Assembly (NCBI GenBank): GCA_016932965.1
Contig: JAFGBW010000032.1
Coordinates: 1 to 8,614 of the forward strand
Direction of reading: 5' to 3'
Source of the DNA: Candidatus Auribacterota bacterium
Lineage (GTDB): Bacteria; Auribacterota; JAFGBW01
DNA length: 8,614 nt
The stretch's first letter is position 1, and the number at the start of each line of letters is the position of its first letter. A program made the translations under genes and the position numbers. The notes beneath the pieces were generated by a model. It was not told where the DNA came from and did no database searches. It worked only from the letters and a program-made list of their open reading frames with translations. Shown piece after piece: positions 1 to 6,388 of this stretch.

Positions 1-324
1 AAGATAAACAATAGAACTTCCAACATTCTTGAAAAAATCAACCATAAATAATTTCCACCTGATACTCTTCCGGACAATGGAAGACACCTCTATTTACGCA
101 AGCCGTCTTCTCTGTATTTTTTCTATTGCAAAAAGTAAGAAAATTTATTATTTTTCTCACATTCATCTTAAAAGATGGGAATATTTTATTAATACACTGC
201 CTCAAGTTATTAATTTTTCCTCTCTCGCTTGTTCCATTTTTGTCTCTTCCCGAACGTTATCTCTGTTTTTTATTTTTAACGGTTTGTTGACTCGCGTTTA
301 AAAATCCAAAAAAAAGGGAGAAAA
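1..324. other. AT-rich stretch without a convincing gene
   Basis: This stretch is strongly A/T-rich. It contains one open frame (TTG start near 29, stop near 301) whose product is dominated by Ile, Phe, Ser and Leu, as expected from random AT-rich sequence, and it has no Shine-Dalgarno. I do not call it a gene. An imperfect hairpin lies around 136-160 (GTAAGAAAA facing TTTTTCTCAC). A TTGACT hexamer at 287-292 has no acceptable -10 box at the usual distance. The only clear functional element is the ribosome-binding site AGGGAG at about 315-320, four bases before the ATG at 325. The promoter of the downstream ATPase is probably here, but I cannot place it. Confidence 0.5.
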
Positions 325-1308
325 ATGAAAGCGGAACAAGCGACCATTCATTCCAGACCGGGGGCCTCTAAATTTACTGTCAACAGGATGCTGAAATACA
401 ACCTTAAAAAAGAGGTGAATCAGAAAATCCCTGTCAAAAAGAAATCCCGCTCCAGAAAACTGACGATGAAACGAAACATGCTGGCGGATCTGATTGTGTC
501 TTCACAGGTTCCTGAAACAACAGGGATCAAAAATAAAAGATTCATTCCTGAAAAGTCCATACCGGTTGATCCTTTCGGAGATTCGTTGAATACAAAATTT
601 TATTTCAGAAATGAACAATATGATCAGGCCGTCTTTAATATCATCAAGACGATTCAAAAGGACATATCCCTGTGCATGGTTATAGGTAAAAGCGGTACAG
701 GCAAAACCATGCTTTCACAAATTGTCATTGAAAAACTGCCTTTTGGAAGACTCCTTCCCATCCTGGTCCCTGTGACCCCGCATATGACAAAAACCGCCCT
801 GCTCAAACTTCTTCTTGAGGCGTTCGGTCATAAATCCGAAAAGTCCATAACCGATTCAAGTGAAATGATCAAAATTTTACGTGATTGCATCCTGACTTCA
901 TACAAAAACAACGTGAAGCCGGTTCTTTTTATTGATGAATGTCATTTCCTTTCAGCCGATGCTCTCCACACCATCAGGACATTAAGCAATTTTGAGGCGC
1001 ATAATAAGAAAATACTGACCTGCATCCTGTTCGGCGAGGAGTTTTTCCCGATTCGTCTTAAGCATCCCTGTTATAATTCTTTGAGAAGCCGCATCTTTCT
1101 GGATGTCAGGCTTTCCCCGTTAAATGAAAGGGAAACAAACAATTATATTAAATACAGGCTCATGAAGGCGGACATCAAAAGTGGAAATTATTTTGACGGG
1201 GAAGAACTGAAAAATATCTATGAAAAAAGCGGAGGAATCCCGAGGCTTATCAATAAAATATGCACCGGTATCATTACAAACAGGGATTTTTTAAACAGGC
1301 GGCTTTAG
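325..1308 (+). CDS. ExeA/GspA-like AAA+ ATPase, stand-alone
   Basis: 327-residue P-loop ATPase of the ExeA/GspA (AAA_22-like) type. Seen: a Walker A motif GKSGTGKT at residues 121-128, a Walker B strand VLFIDE at 200-205, a sensor-1-like strand ILTCILFGE at 230-238, the arginine-bearing LRSRI at 253-257 followed by LSPL (the family form is LRQRI...LSPL), and a sensor-2 block GGIPRLINKIC at 303-313. A segment around 82-110 matches the usual ExeA start (DPF...F.YFRNEQYDQAV). Residues 20-50 form a Lys/Arg-rich extension that could bind nucleic acid (inference). Known: ExeA works with ExeB in type II secretion assembly and carries a C-terminal peptidoglycan-binding domain; relatives serve exosortase loci or act as MuB/TniB-like transposition helpers. 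Here the protein ends right after the ATPase lid, has no transmembrane segment, and has no secretion gene or transposase beside it, so its role is open. The ATG is supported by GGGAG four bases upstream. Confidence 0.85.
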   Translation: MKAEQATIHSRPGASKFTVNRMLKYNLKKEVNQKIPVKKKSRSRKLTMKRNMLADLIVSSQVPETTGIKNKRFIPEKSIPVDPFGDSLNTKFYFRNEQYDQAVFNIIKTIQKDISLCMVIGKSGTGKTMLSQIVIEKLPFGRLLPILVPVTPHMTKTALLKLLLEAFGHKSEKSITDSSEMIKILRDCILTSYKNNVKPVLFIDECHFLSADALHTIRTLSNFEAHNKKILTCILFGEEFFPIRLKHPCYNSLRSRIFLDVRLSPLNERETNNYIKYRLMKADIKSGNYFDGEELKNIYEKSGGIPRLINKICTGIITNRDFLNRRL

Positions 1309-1664
1309 TAAGGTAAATGAGGTGTCATTTCCGGTTCCGCACCGGCACAGCCTTTGGACTGGTAAAGTTTGACAGATACGGGAGTATCTTAAAAAAATAA
1401 TTATCACCATGAAGGACACGACTCGAAGCCTTTTATGGCGAAGAGGGACGAAGAATTAATCTGTAGGGCCAGGACAGGGATGCCCACAGTCAACGGCTCG
1501 CTGTTTGTTTTTTATTTTTGAATGCAAATGGTTGCGCATTTTCACAGATTATTCTGATAAAAATTCAATGAGCCAAAAACCGTTGCATGGTTACGAACGC
1601 GAATTCCCGGCAGGGAGCTTTAAGAGGCTTCTGTTTTAAGAATTAAACTTCCTTGTCGCCCTTA
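1309..1664. other. Gene-free spacer between convergent genes, with hairpins
   Basis: No open frame of note is present. Small hairpins are visible: CCGGT/ACCGG at 1331-1345, AGATAC/GTATCT at 1374-1389 just after a TTGACA at 1369-1374 (which lacks a good -10), and a larger one at 1461-1489. Degenerate GAAGGACAC / CGAAG / GGACGAAGAA units occur at 1411-1455. They resemble the 'CACGAAGGACACGAAGAA' type of low-complexity intergenic repeat I associate with other bacterial genomes (from memory, not checked). Segments 1522-1533 and 1578-1588 are near-inverted copies (ATGCAAATGGTT versus AACCGTTGCAT), allowing about 11 pairs with one bulge across a 44-base loop. Confidence 0.5.
1461..1519 (+). terminator. 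Possible rho-independent terminator after the ATPase gene
   Basis: A hairpin with arms CTGT(a)GGGC at 1461-1469 and GCCCACAG at 1482-1489 (8 pairs, one bulged A, 12-base loop) is followed by a second small hairpin, AACGG-CTCG-CTGTT, at 1492-1505. A T-rich run follows at 1508-1519. The arrangement of stem then U-tract fits termination of rightward transcription. However, the second stem is short and contains a G-U pair, and the site lies about 150 bases beyond the stop codon, so the call is tentative. Confidence 0.3.
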
Positions 1665-2033
1665 TCAGGCTTCTCCTGTATATCTGACGATTACCTGATT
1701 CAATTTCTCAAACTTAAATGGTTTTACCAGATAATACGTCGCTCCTGAATTTAATCCTTTTTCTATTGCCTTTCTGTCTGATAAAGCTGAAGTCATTATT
1801 ACTGGAATTTGACTGATCTCCGGATGAGACCTTATATTCATGCATACCGTATATCCGTCCATTCCAGGTAGCATGATATCCAGGATTATCAAATCAGGTT
1901 TTGAGGATATTGCCAATGTAAGCCCTTTTTCTCCAGTTTCCGCAATCAATATGTTATATCCCAGTTTGCTTAAATCAAATTTTAATATATAACTCTGCCT
2001 CCCCATATCTTCAATGATGAGTATGGTCTTCAT
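1665..2033 (-). CDS. Stand-alone receiver-domain response regulator (CheY/DivK-like)
   Basis: 122-residue single receiver (REC) domain with no output domain. Seen: the acidic pocket E8-D9 after strand 1 (TILIIED), phospho-acceptor D52 in LIILDIMLPGMDGY, switch Thr T81 in VIMTSA, conserved aromatic Y101 and Lys K104 in YYLVKPF. All residues needed for phosphorylation and switching are present, so it should be a working phospho-transfer protein. The protein ends directly after helix 5, so it must act by protein-protein contact (CheY-, DivK- or Spo0F-like) or as a phosphorelay intermediate. No histidine kinase, phosphatase or chemotaxis gene lies nearby, so partner and pathway are unknown. It is transcribed away from uvrB and converges with the upstream ATPase gene. 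The ATG at 2033 is preceded by a GGAAAG-like purine stretch. The gene is visibly richer in A+T than uvrB. Confidence 0.93.
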   Translation of the reverse strand: MKTILIIEDMGRQSYILKFDLSKLGYNILIAETGEKGLTLAISSKPDLIILDIMLPGMDGYTVCMNIRSHPEISQIPVIMTSALSDRKAIEKGLNSGATYYLVKPFKFEKLNQVIVRYTGEA

Positions 2034-2067
2034 TCTTCACTTTCCATTCAGGTGACATATTAAGACT

Positions 2068-2096
2068 ATAATATGATAAATGACTTTCTTTTTGAA
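2068..2096 (-). promoter_or_regulatory. Candidate sigma70-type promoter for the response regulator
   Basis: On the minus strand TTCAAA (4 of 6 consensus matches) and TATTAT (5 of 6) are separated by exactly 17 bases. The -10 box ends about 35 bases before the regulator's start codon. The same AT-rich stretch reads TATAAT on the plus strand at 2067-2072, but no suitable -35 lies upstream for rightward use. No LexA-type operator (CTGT-N8-ACAG or GAAC-N4-GTTC) is visible in this 117-base divergent spacer. Confidence 0.4.
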
Positions 2097-2150
2097 TTTT
2101 TATGGTAGTTAATAGTAAAGAGAATCGTATTTCTTTACAAGTTTCAAAAG

Positions 2151-4169
2151 ATGAATGTATTTAAATTAAAAACAAACTATGAGCTGAAAGGCGACCAGCC
2201 TGCGGCTGTCGGGAAACTGACGCAGGGCGTTGAGGCTGGTGAAAAACACCAGGTCTTATTGGGTGTGACGGGTTCCGGGAAAACTTTCACCATGGCAAAC
2301 ATCATCGCCAATGTGAACCGGCCCACGCTCGTCCTTTCCCCGAATAAAACCCTGGCAGGCCAGCTTTACAACGAATTCAAAGAGCTGTTCCCGGACAATG
2401 CCGTGGAATATTTCATCAGCTATTACGATTATTACCAGCCTGAAGCCTACATCCCTGCCACAGACACCTATATTGAAAAAGATTCCGCCATCAACGACCG
2501 TATCGACAGGCTCAGGCATAGCGCCACAACCGCCCTTTTGGGAAGACAGGACGTGATCGTGGTGGCTTCTGTTTCCTGCATTTACGGATTAGGCTCTCCC
2601 AAGGTCTATCGCGACATGGCTGTTTCCCTGCAGACCGGACAGAAATTCGACCGGGACGCCTTTCTCCGCAAATTGATCGAAATCCAGTATGAACGCAATG
2701 ATTTTGATTTCAAAAGGGGAACATTCAGGGTACGGGGCAATATCGTGGAAATCATCACGCCGTCTTCTGAAGCGCGTTCCATACGGATTTCCTTTTTTGA
2801 TGAGGAAATTGAGGAAATCCACATCATGGATCCCCTGCTCGGAAAAATTCTCCAGACCCCGGACACAGCCCTCATTTTTCCTGCCAAGCATTATACCACC
2901 ACCAGGGAAAATCTGGAGCGCGCCCTTGTCCAGATTGAAAAAGACATGGAAATCCAGGTTAAGCTGTATAAAAAGCAGAATAAACTTGTGGAGGCCCAGC
3001 GCCTGGAACAAAGAACCCGCTATGACATGGAAATGATCAGGGAAACAGGTTATTGCAAGGGGATTGAAAATTATTCCAGATATCTGGACGGCAGGAACCC
3101 CGGCGAGCCCCCTTTTGTCCTGTTGGATTTCTTCCCTGAGGATTATCTCATCTTCATTGATGAAAGCCATATATCCATCCCGCAGTTAAAAGGCATGCAG
3201 GCCGGAGACCATACCCGGAAAACCACGCTGGTGGATTTTGGCTTCCGCCTCCCGGCCGCCATTGACAACCGCCCGTTGAGTTTCACGGAATTCTGCCGGA
3301 AAATAAACCAGATCATCTACGTGTCCGCCACTCCCTCTCTTTATGAGATGGAAAAATCCCGTCATCATGTTGTGGAACAAATCATCCGTCCCACGGGTCT
3401 CATTGATCCCATTGTTGAAATCCGTCCAACCGTTCACCAGGTGGATGACCTCTTGAAAGAAATCGAGAAAGTCGTCCTTTCCGGCGAGCGGGTTCTGGTG
3501 ACCACGCTCACCAAGCGCCTGGCTGAAAAATTGACGGATTATTATTCCGAAAGAGGCATCCAGGCCAGATACCTCCATTCGGATGTGGAAACCATGGAAA
3601 GGATGAAGCTCATCAGTGGACTGCGTAAAGGAGAGTTTTCCGTTTTGATCGGGGTCAATCTCCTCCGGGAGGGATTGGACATTCCCGAGGTATCCCTGAT
3701 CGGTATTCTGGAAGGAGACCGGGAGGGATTTTTACGATCCCAAACGTCTCTGATCCAGATCTTCGGCCGCGCGGCCAGAAACGTGAAGGGCAGGGTCATT
3801 GTGTACGCGGATACCGAAACAGCATCCATCCGCAAAGCCATAGCGGAAACGAACCGCCGGCGTGAAATCCAGAAAAAATACAACAAAAAAAACGGCATCA
3901 CCCCTCAAACCATCATCAAATCCATGCAGAATATTCTGCTTAGCATCTATGAACAGGATTACGTGACCGTGGAAATGCCGCCGGAAAAACCAAAGGAATC
4001 CCCCGGGAAAAAAGTCCCCCTGACCCTGCCTGCCCTGGAAAAGGAAATCAAAAGCCTGAAATCCAAAATGACCTCTGCAGCAAAAAAATTCCACTTCGAG
4101 GAAGCCGCCCGATTCAGAGATGAAATGTTCCGCCTCCAGGAAAAACTCAGCCAGCTCTATGGAGAATAA
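2151..4169 (+). CDS. uvrB: UvrABC excision nuclease subunit B
   Basis: 672 residues, matching the usual length (E. coli 673). UvrB receives damaged DNA from UvrA, verifies the lesion by threading one strand behind a beta-hairpin, and recruits UvrC for incision; it acts in the cytoplasm. Seen: the GDQPAA motif at 14-19, Walker A GVTGSGKT at 38-45, the beta-hairpin YYDYYQPEAYIP at 91-102, LEQRTRYDMEM at 285-295, GYCKGIENYSR at 300-310, the DESH box at 337-340, IIYVSATPS at 388-396, GVNLLREGLDIPEVSL at 501-516, the arginine-finger motif GRAARN at 539-544, and a C-terminal UVR (UvrC-contacting) helix pair at about 629-664. The start is fixed by N-terminal alignment: the next Met falls beyond Walker A. 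The Shine-Dalgarno is weak. Odd points: ILEGDREGFLRS and QIFGRAARN replace the usual ILDADKEGFLRS and QTIGRAARN, and GDHTRK replaces GDRxRK. No uvrA or uvrC is in the window. Confidence 0.99.
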   Translation: MNVFKLKTNYELKGDQPAAVGKLTQGVEAGEKHQVLLGVTGSGKTFTMANIIANVNRPTLVLSPNKTLAGQLYNEFKELFPDNAVEYFISYYDYYQPEAYIPATDTYIEKDSAINDRIDRLRHSATTALLGRQDVIVVASVSCIYGLGSPKVYRDMAVSLQTGQKFDRDAFLRKLIEIQYERNDFDFKRGTFRVRGNIVEIITPSSEARSIRISFFDEEIEEIHIMDPLLGKILQTPDTALIFPAKHYTTTRENLERALVQIEKDMEIQVKLYKKQNKLVEAQRLEQRTRYDMEMIRETGYCKGIENYSRYLDGRNPGEPPFVLLDFFPEDYLIFIDESHISIPQLKGMQAGDHTRKTTLVDFGFRLPAAIDNRPLSFTEFCRKINQIIYVSATPSLYEMEKSRHHVVEQIIRPTGLIDPIVEIRPTVHQVDDLLKEIEKVVLSGERVLVTTLTKRLAEKLTDYYSERGIQARYLHSDVETMERMKLISGLRKGEFSVLIGVNLLREGLDIPEVSLIGILEGDREGFLRSQTSLIQIFGRAARNVKGRVIVYADTETASIRKAIAETNRRREIQKKYNKKNGITPQTIIKSMQNILLSIYEQDYVTVEMPPEKPKESPGKKVPLTLPALEKEIKSLKSKMTSAAKKFHFEEAARFRDEMFRLQEKLSQLYGE

Positions 4170-4188
4170 GGGAGAGGAAATCCGGGAA

Positions 4189-4230
4189 TGCAGGTAAAAA
4201 CTTTTTTTATAAAAAAAGTTTTTACCTGCA
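4189..4230. repeat. 42-base perfect palindrome just after uvrB
   Basis: The left arm 4189-4208 and right arm 4211-4230 are exact reverse complements over 20 bases, with only AT (itself self-complementary) between them. The arms begin TGCAGGTAAAAAC and run into T7/A7. It starts 20 bases after the uvrB stop, so it may terminate uvrB or protect its 3' end. No clean U-tract follows on the plus strand (CACCCTTTTC), so it is not a textbook intrinsic terminator. Confidence 0.85.
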
Positions 4231-4254
4231 CCCTTTTCAAAAAAATTTTATTGG

Positions 4255-4292
4255 CCGGGGAATGATTTTTGAAGCCAAAAATCATTCCCCGG
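4255..4292. repeat. Second long perfect hairpin after uvrB
   Basis: Arms 4255-4271 and 4276-4292 are exact complements over 17 bases, starting CCGGGGAATGATTTTT, with a 4-base loop (AAGC). It lies 24 bases after the first palindrome. On the minus strand the stem is followed by CCAATAAAATTTTTTT, so it could terminate leftward transcription. On the plus strand it is followed by A6GG, which does not suit termination. With the first palindrome it forms a tandem pair resembling a REP/BIME-like or miniature-element end structure (inference). Confidence 0.85.
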
Positions 4293-4310
4293 AAAAAAGG
4301 AGGGGGGAAA

Positions 4311-4349
4311 ATGTATCACTATAATCCTGAAAAATATAATGGCGGGTAA
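4311..4349 (+). other. 12-codon ORF with an ideal Shine-Dalgarno
   Basis: An ATG follows AAGGAGG (4297-4303) at a spacing of 7 bases, the best ribosome-binding site in the window. The frame encodes MYHYNPEKYNGG and then stops. It begins 18 bases after the second hairpin. It could be a micropeptide, the start of a decayed gene, or chance in a purine-rich run. The frame after the stop soon meets further stops, and I see no recognisable protein in it. Confidence 0.2.
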
Positions 4350-4582
4350 AATAGTACGCATTAAAAAATAACAACTGATAAGCAAGAATGGAGAATCGAG
4401 AATTAAGAATTGAAAATCAGGATGGAAAAGATGGAAGATGAAGTTACCCGTAACTAACGGGAGTCCCGCAGTCCAAACAAAAGAAAAATTGAGACGTATA
4501 AAACGGAACTAGAATTATAATCCCATATCTTGAGCCTCACTTGTTTTCACGAGAATCGACTGAATAATTACTAGGCGGAAAT
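4350..4582. other. Gene-free spacer upstream of the secreted-protein promoter
   Basis: No gene is visible. Positions 4388-4442 contain purine-rich, loosely repeated units (GAGAATCGAGAATTAAGAATTG, then GATGGAAAAGATGGAAGATG) that look like decayed simple repeats. At 4447-4468 two mutually exclusive small hairpins overlap: CCCGT/ACGGG (4447-4461) and CGGGA/TCCCG (4458-4468). The remainder is AT-rich and without recognisable structure. Confidence 0.45.
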
Positions 4583-4611
4583 TTGACTGGACTGTTATAA
4601 TATGGTATTAT
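4583..4611 (+). promoter_or_regulatory. Sigma70-type promoter of the secreted-protein gene
   Basis: TTGACT (4583-4588, 5 of 6 consensus) and TATTAT (4606-4611, 5 of 6) are separated by exactly 17 bases. Transcription would start near 4618, giving a leader of about 90 bases before the TTG start at 4708. A TATAAT at 4596-4601 lies inside the spacer but is too close to this -35 box to pair with it. This is the best-matching promoter in the window. Confidence 0.6.
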
Positions 4612-4622
4612 TATCCTGTTAT

Positions 4623-4640
4623 CCTGAAGAAATCTTCAGG
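4623..4640. promoter_or_regulatory. 18-base palindrome at the predicted transcript 5' end
   Basis: CCTGAAGA and TCTTCAGG are perfect complements around AA, which as RNA gives a 7-pair stem with an AAAT loop. It sits only about five bases downstream of the inferred transcription start. It could be a 5'-end mRNA stabiliser or a repressor operator overlapping the initiation region. The structure is seen; the role is inferred. Confidence 0.4.
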
Positions 4641-4676
4641 CAATTTATAAGATAGAGAAAATATCCTCTGCTGACG

Positions 4677-4702
4677 TATTCTTTCTGCTTTAAGAAAGGG
4701 TA
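4677..4702 (+). promoter_or_regulatory. Hairpin covering the ribosome-binding site of the secreted protein
   Basis: TATTCTTTCT (4677-4686) can pair with AGAAAGGGTA (4693-4702), giving ten pairs including two G-U, with a six-base loop. The right arm includes AAAGGG (4695-4700), the Shine-Dalgarno placed 7 bases before the TTG start at 4708. Together with the rare start codon, this would keep translation low or make it conditional. The pairing is visible; regulation is inference. Confidence 0.35.
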
Positions 4703-4707
4703 ATGGC

Positions 4708-6252
4708 TTGAAGCGGCAAAACATATCTTTTATATCGTTTTTACTGATCCTTTGTTATTTCAATATCCATACAGGATATCTTTATGCAAAAGGGTCTCAT
4801 TCGAACAACAATGCCCGATTATTGGCTCCGGTTTCATGGTTTAATCAGCATCGGGAATTGTCCCTTCTGATCGATGAACTGAAACGAATTGCTGATCAAC
4901 AGGGTCAGACTGAAGCCCGGCTGGCGGCCATGATATTAAGAATCCTGAATGAAATGCGGAATCCCGGTGTAACACCGCTGGAATCAAGAACGCAGGCTGT
5001 GCATGAATATAGTCTCATAGGGATAGAACAGCAATCGGATGGACGTGAAAAAACAAGATTACAGGACAAAAGTAATGAGAGGATTACTTTTCTTTTAAAA
5101 CAATTGGAGGAAGGCGGTCATGGGGGTCATCAATATAAAAATGATTACAGGCGGGAATACCTGGCTTACCTTTTAGGCCGGAATAGAGTGAATACCGTTG
5201 AAATCCGGCCGCTTATTGAAGAAGAAGTAAGAAACCTGGAGGGGATTGGAAGCAGTAAAGATGGTTTTTATTTAACAAGAGAAGCCGAAAGTTATCAAAT
5301 AGAAGAATTGGTGCAAAAAGATGCAAAAAAAGCCAGGAGCGCTCAGCTGGTTTTTAATACGCTGATTGGCAAGTATGATCCGCATCTCAATAATCAGAAA
5401 GGCATTTTAGGTCCCGGAGTGAAGGAACCTGTACCTGTTTATTTTGATCATGATGTGGGATTCGACACAACAGAAAATATAAAAGGGTTTGTTGACCTCT
5501 ATTATCTCAATCTGACGAGAAATGGCTGGCTTACAGATATTCCCGAGGTAAAATTCGAGGAATATGACAGAGAGGAAATCGCTGATACAATAAAGCTTTT
5601 CAAAGAACAGAAAGAGTCCTTCCTTGAACTGGTTGAATCAGCGGGTTATTCCGGAAAAGAGGCGGAAGCGATTATAAATTTTTTAAATGACCGGGCGGAT
5701 AATCTCCAGATGTATGTTGAATTCTTGTTTGAAAGACTGACAGGGAGAACTTTACAAGGGGAGGAAATCACGGATTCCATACTTCAAAGGCAAGAGGTTG
5801 AAGCTTTACGGCGTGCCGGTTCAGAACGTAAAACGGCAAGAGTCCCTGAAAATATGAGTATTGCCAGGGCTGATGTTCTTGGCTTTATTCCCCCTGAATC
5901 AGGAAAAGCAAATTTATCTGAACAAAAAGGGGCAACCGCTTGGAGAGCATATATACCAAAGATATTCCGCCGTGATGAGGCAAAAAAAAGACAAAAACTT
6001 TTTACGAAGATCGCTGAAGAAGTCAAAAAAGACAGGAAGCGTAACGAGGGAAAGCGTCAGCTGACTACTATGAGGGGGTTTATTGATTTTTTAGCGCCCA
6101 TTTTAAGGAAATATAATGACACGAGTCTATTTTATGAACCGCTATTCAGAGCTTTTATCAGGGAACAATTGACTGCCCTTGGCCTGATCTCATCCCAGCA
6201 AAATCCATTTACAGCCCTTCTGGGTTCTGAACTCGGAGCCGTTTCTGCTTAG
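4708..6252 (+). CDS. Putative secreted protein of unknown function
   Basis: 514 residues; I do not recognise the family. Residues 1-27 look like a Sec signal peptide: basic MKRQ, hydrophobic core ISFISFLLILCYF, and a plausible cleavage after LYA (A27). C16 is preceded by Leu, so it does not fit a lipobox. The rest is charged and probably mostly helical, with no further membrane segment. Local features are a His/Gly cluster GGHGGHQY at 136-143, an acidic-aromatic block YFDHDVGFDTTENIKGF at 245-261, a Glu/Lys-rich helical stretch at 278-345, and a strongly basic stretch at 418-450 (15 Lys/Arg in 33 residues). The start is TTG at 4708 with AAAGGG 7 bases upstream; the ATG at 4703 is closed at once by a stop. 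It has its own promoter and no operon partner. Codon use is more A/T-ending than in uvrB or the ABC genes, perhaps from different ancestry. The long intact frame and signal peptide argue for a real gene. Confidence 0.8.
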   Translation: MKRQNISFISFLLILCYFNIHTGYLYAKGSHSNNNARLLAPVSWFNQHRELSLLIDELKRIADQQGQTEARLAAMILRILNEMRNPGVTPLESRTQAVHEYSLIGIEQQSDGREKTRLQDKSNERITFLLKQLEEGGHGGHQYKNDYRREYLAYLLGRNRVNTVEIRPLIEEEVRNLEGIGSSKDGFYLTREAESYQIEELVQKDAKKARSAQLVFNTLIGKYDPHLNNQKGILGPGVKEPVPVYFDHDVGFDTTENIKGFVDLYYLNLTRNGWLTDIPEVKFEEYDREEIADTIKLFKEQKESFLELVESAGYSGKEAEAIINFLNDRADNLQMYVEFLFERLTGRTLQGEEITDSILQRQEVEALRRAGSERKTARVPENMSIARADVLGFIPPESGKANLSEQKGATAWRAYIPKIFRRDEAKKRQKLFTKIAEEVKKDRKRNEGKRQLTTMRGFIDFLAPILRKYNDTSLFYEPLFRAFIREQLTALGLISSQQNPFTALLGSELGAVSA

Positions 6253-6301
6253 AATTCATGAGTTTGAAATTTTTTCTTAACCATCCGGGAAAAGGGATTA
6301 A

Positions 6302-6330
6302 TTGATTTACCTTGCGTATTGTTTTGTTAT
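6302..6330 (+). promoter_or_regulatory. Candidate promoter of the ABC operon
   Basis: TTGATT (6302-6307) and TGTTAT (6325-6330) each match 4 of 6 consensus bases at 17-base spacing, within the AT-rich gap after the secreted-protein gene. Transcription would start near 6337. A short palindrome, CGAAT-C-ATTCG (6346-6356), lies just downstream and might be an operator. Upstream, a weak hairpin TTCA/TGAA (6255-6268) followed by six T (6270-6275) may terminate the preceding gene. Confidence 0.3.
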
Positions 6331-6388
6331 TTTAAATGCATTCATCGAATCATTCGTTTCATAGAAAAAGGGTGGAAAGGAACGGATC

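Noticed and set aside
29-301. 90-residue open frame starting with TTG at the left end
   Set aside because: It has no ribosome-binding site, its composition is what AT-rich noncoding DNA would give, and it has no recognisable motif.
2034-2150. SOS (LexA) operator ahead of uvrB
   Set aside because: I looked for CTGT-N8-ACAG and GAAC-N4-GTTC forms and saw neither. A lineage-specific LexA box cannot be ruled out.
2589-3170. 193-residue minus-strand frame inside uvrB, and several similar shorter ones
   Set aside because: These are antisense shadows of a highly conserved uvrB reading frame. Their translations show no family features and they lack start signals.
4189-4292. CRISPR array or integron attC site in the tandem palindromes
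   Set aside because: The two stems differ in sequence, there are no regularly spaced direct repeats, and there is no integrase or cas gene nearby.
4596-4601. Perfect TATAAT as the -10 box of the secreted-protein promoter
   Set aside because: It is only 7 bases from TTGACT. TATTAT at 4606-4611 gives the proper 17-base spacing.
5861-6064. 67-residue plus-strand frame within the secreted-protein gene
   Set aside because: It is an out-of-frame overlap with the long 514-residue frame and has no start signal.
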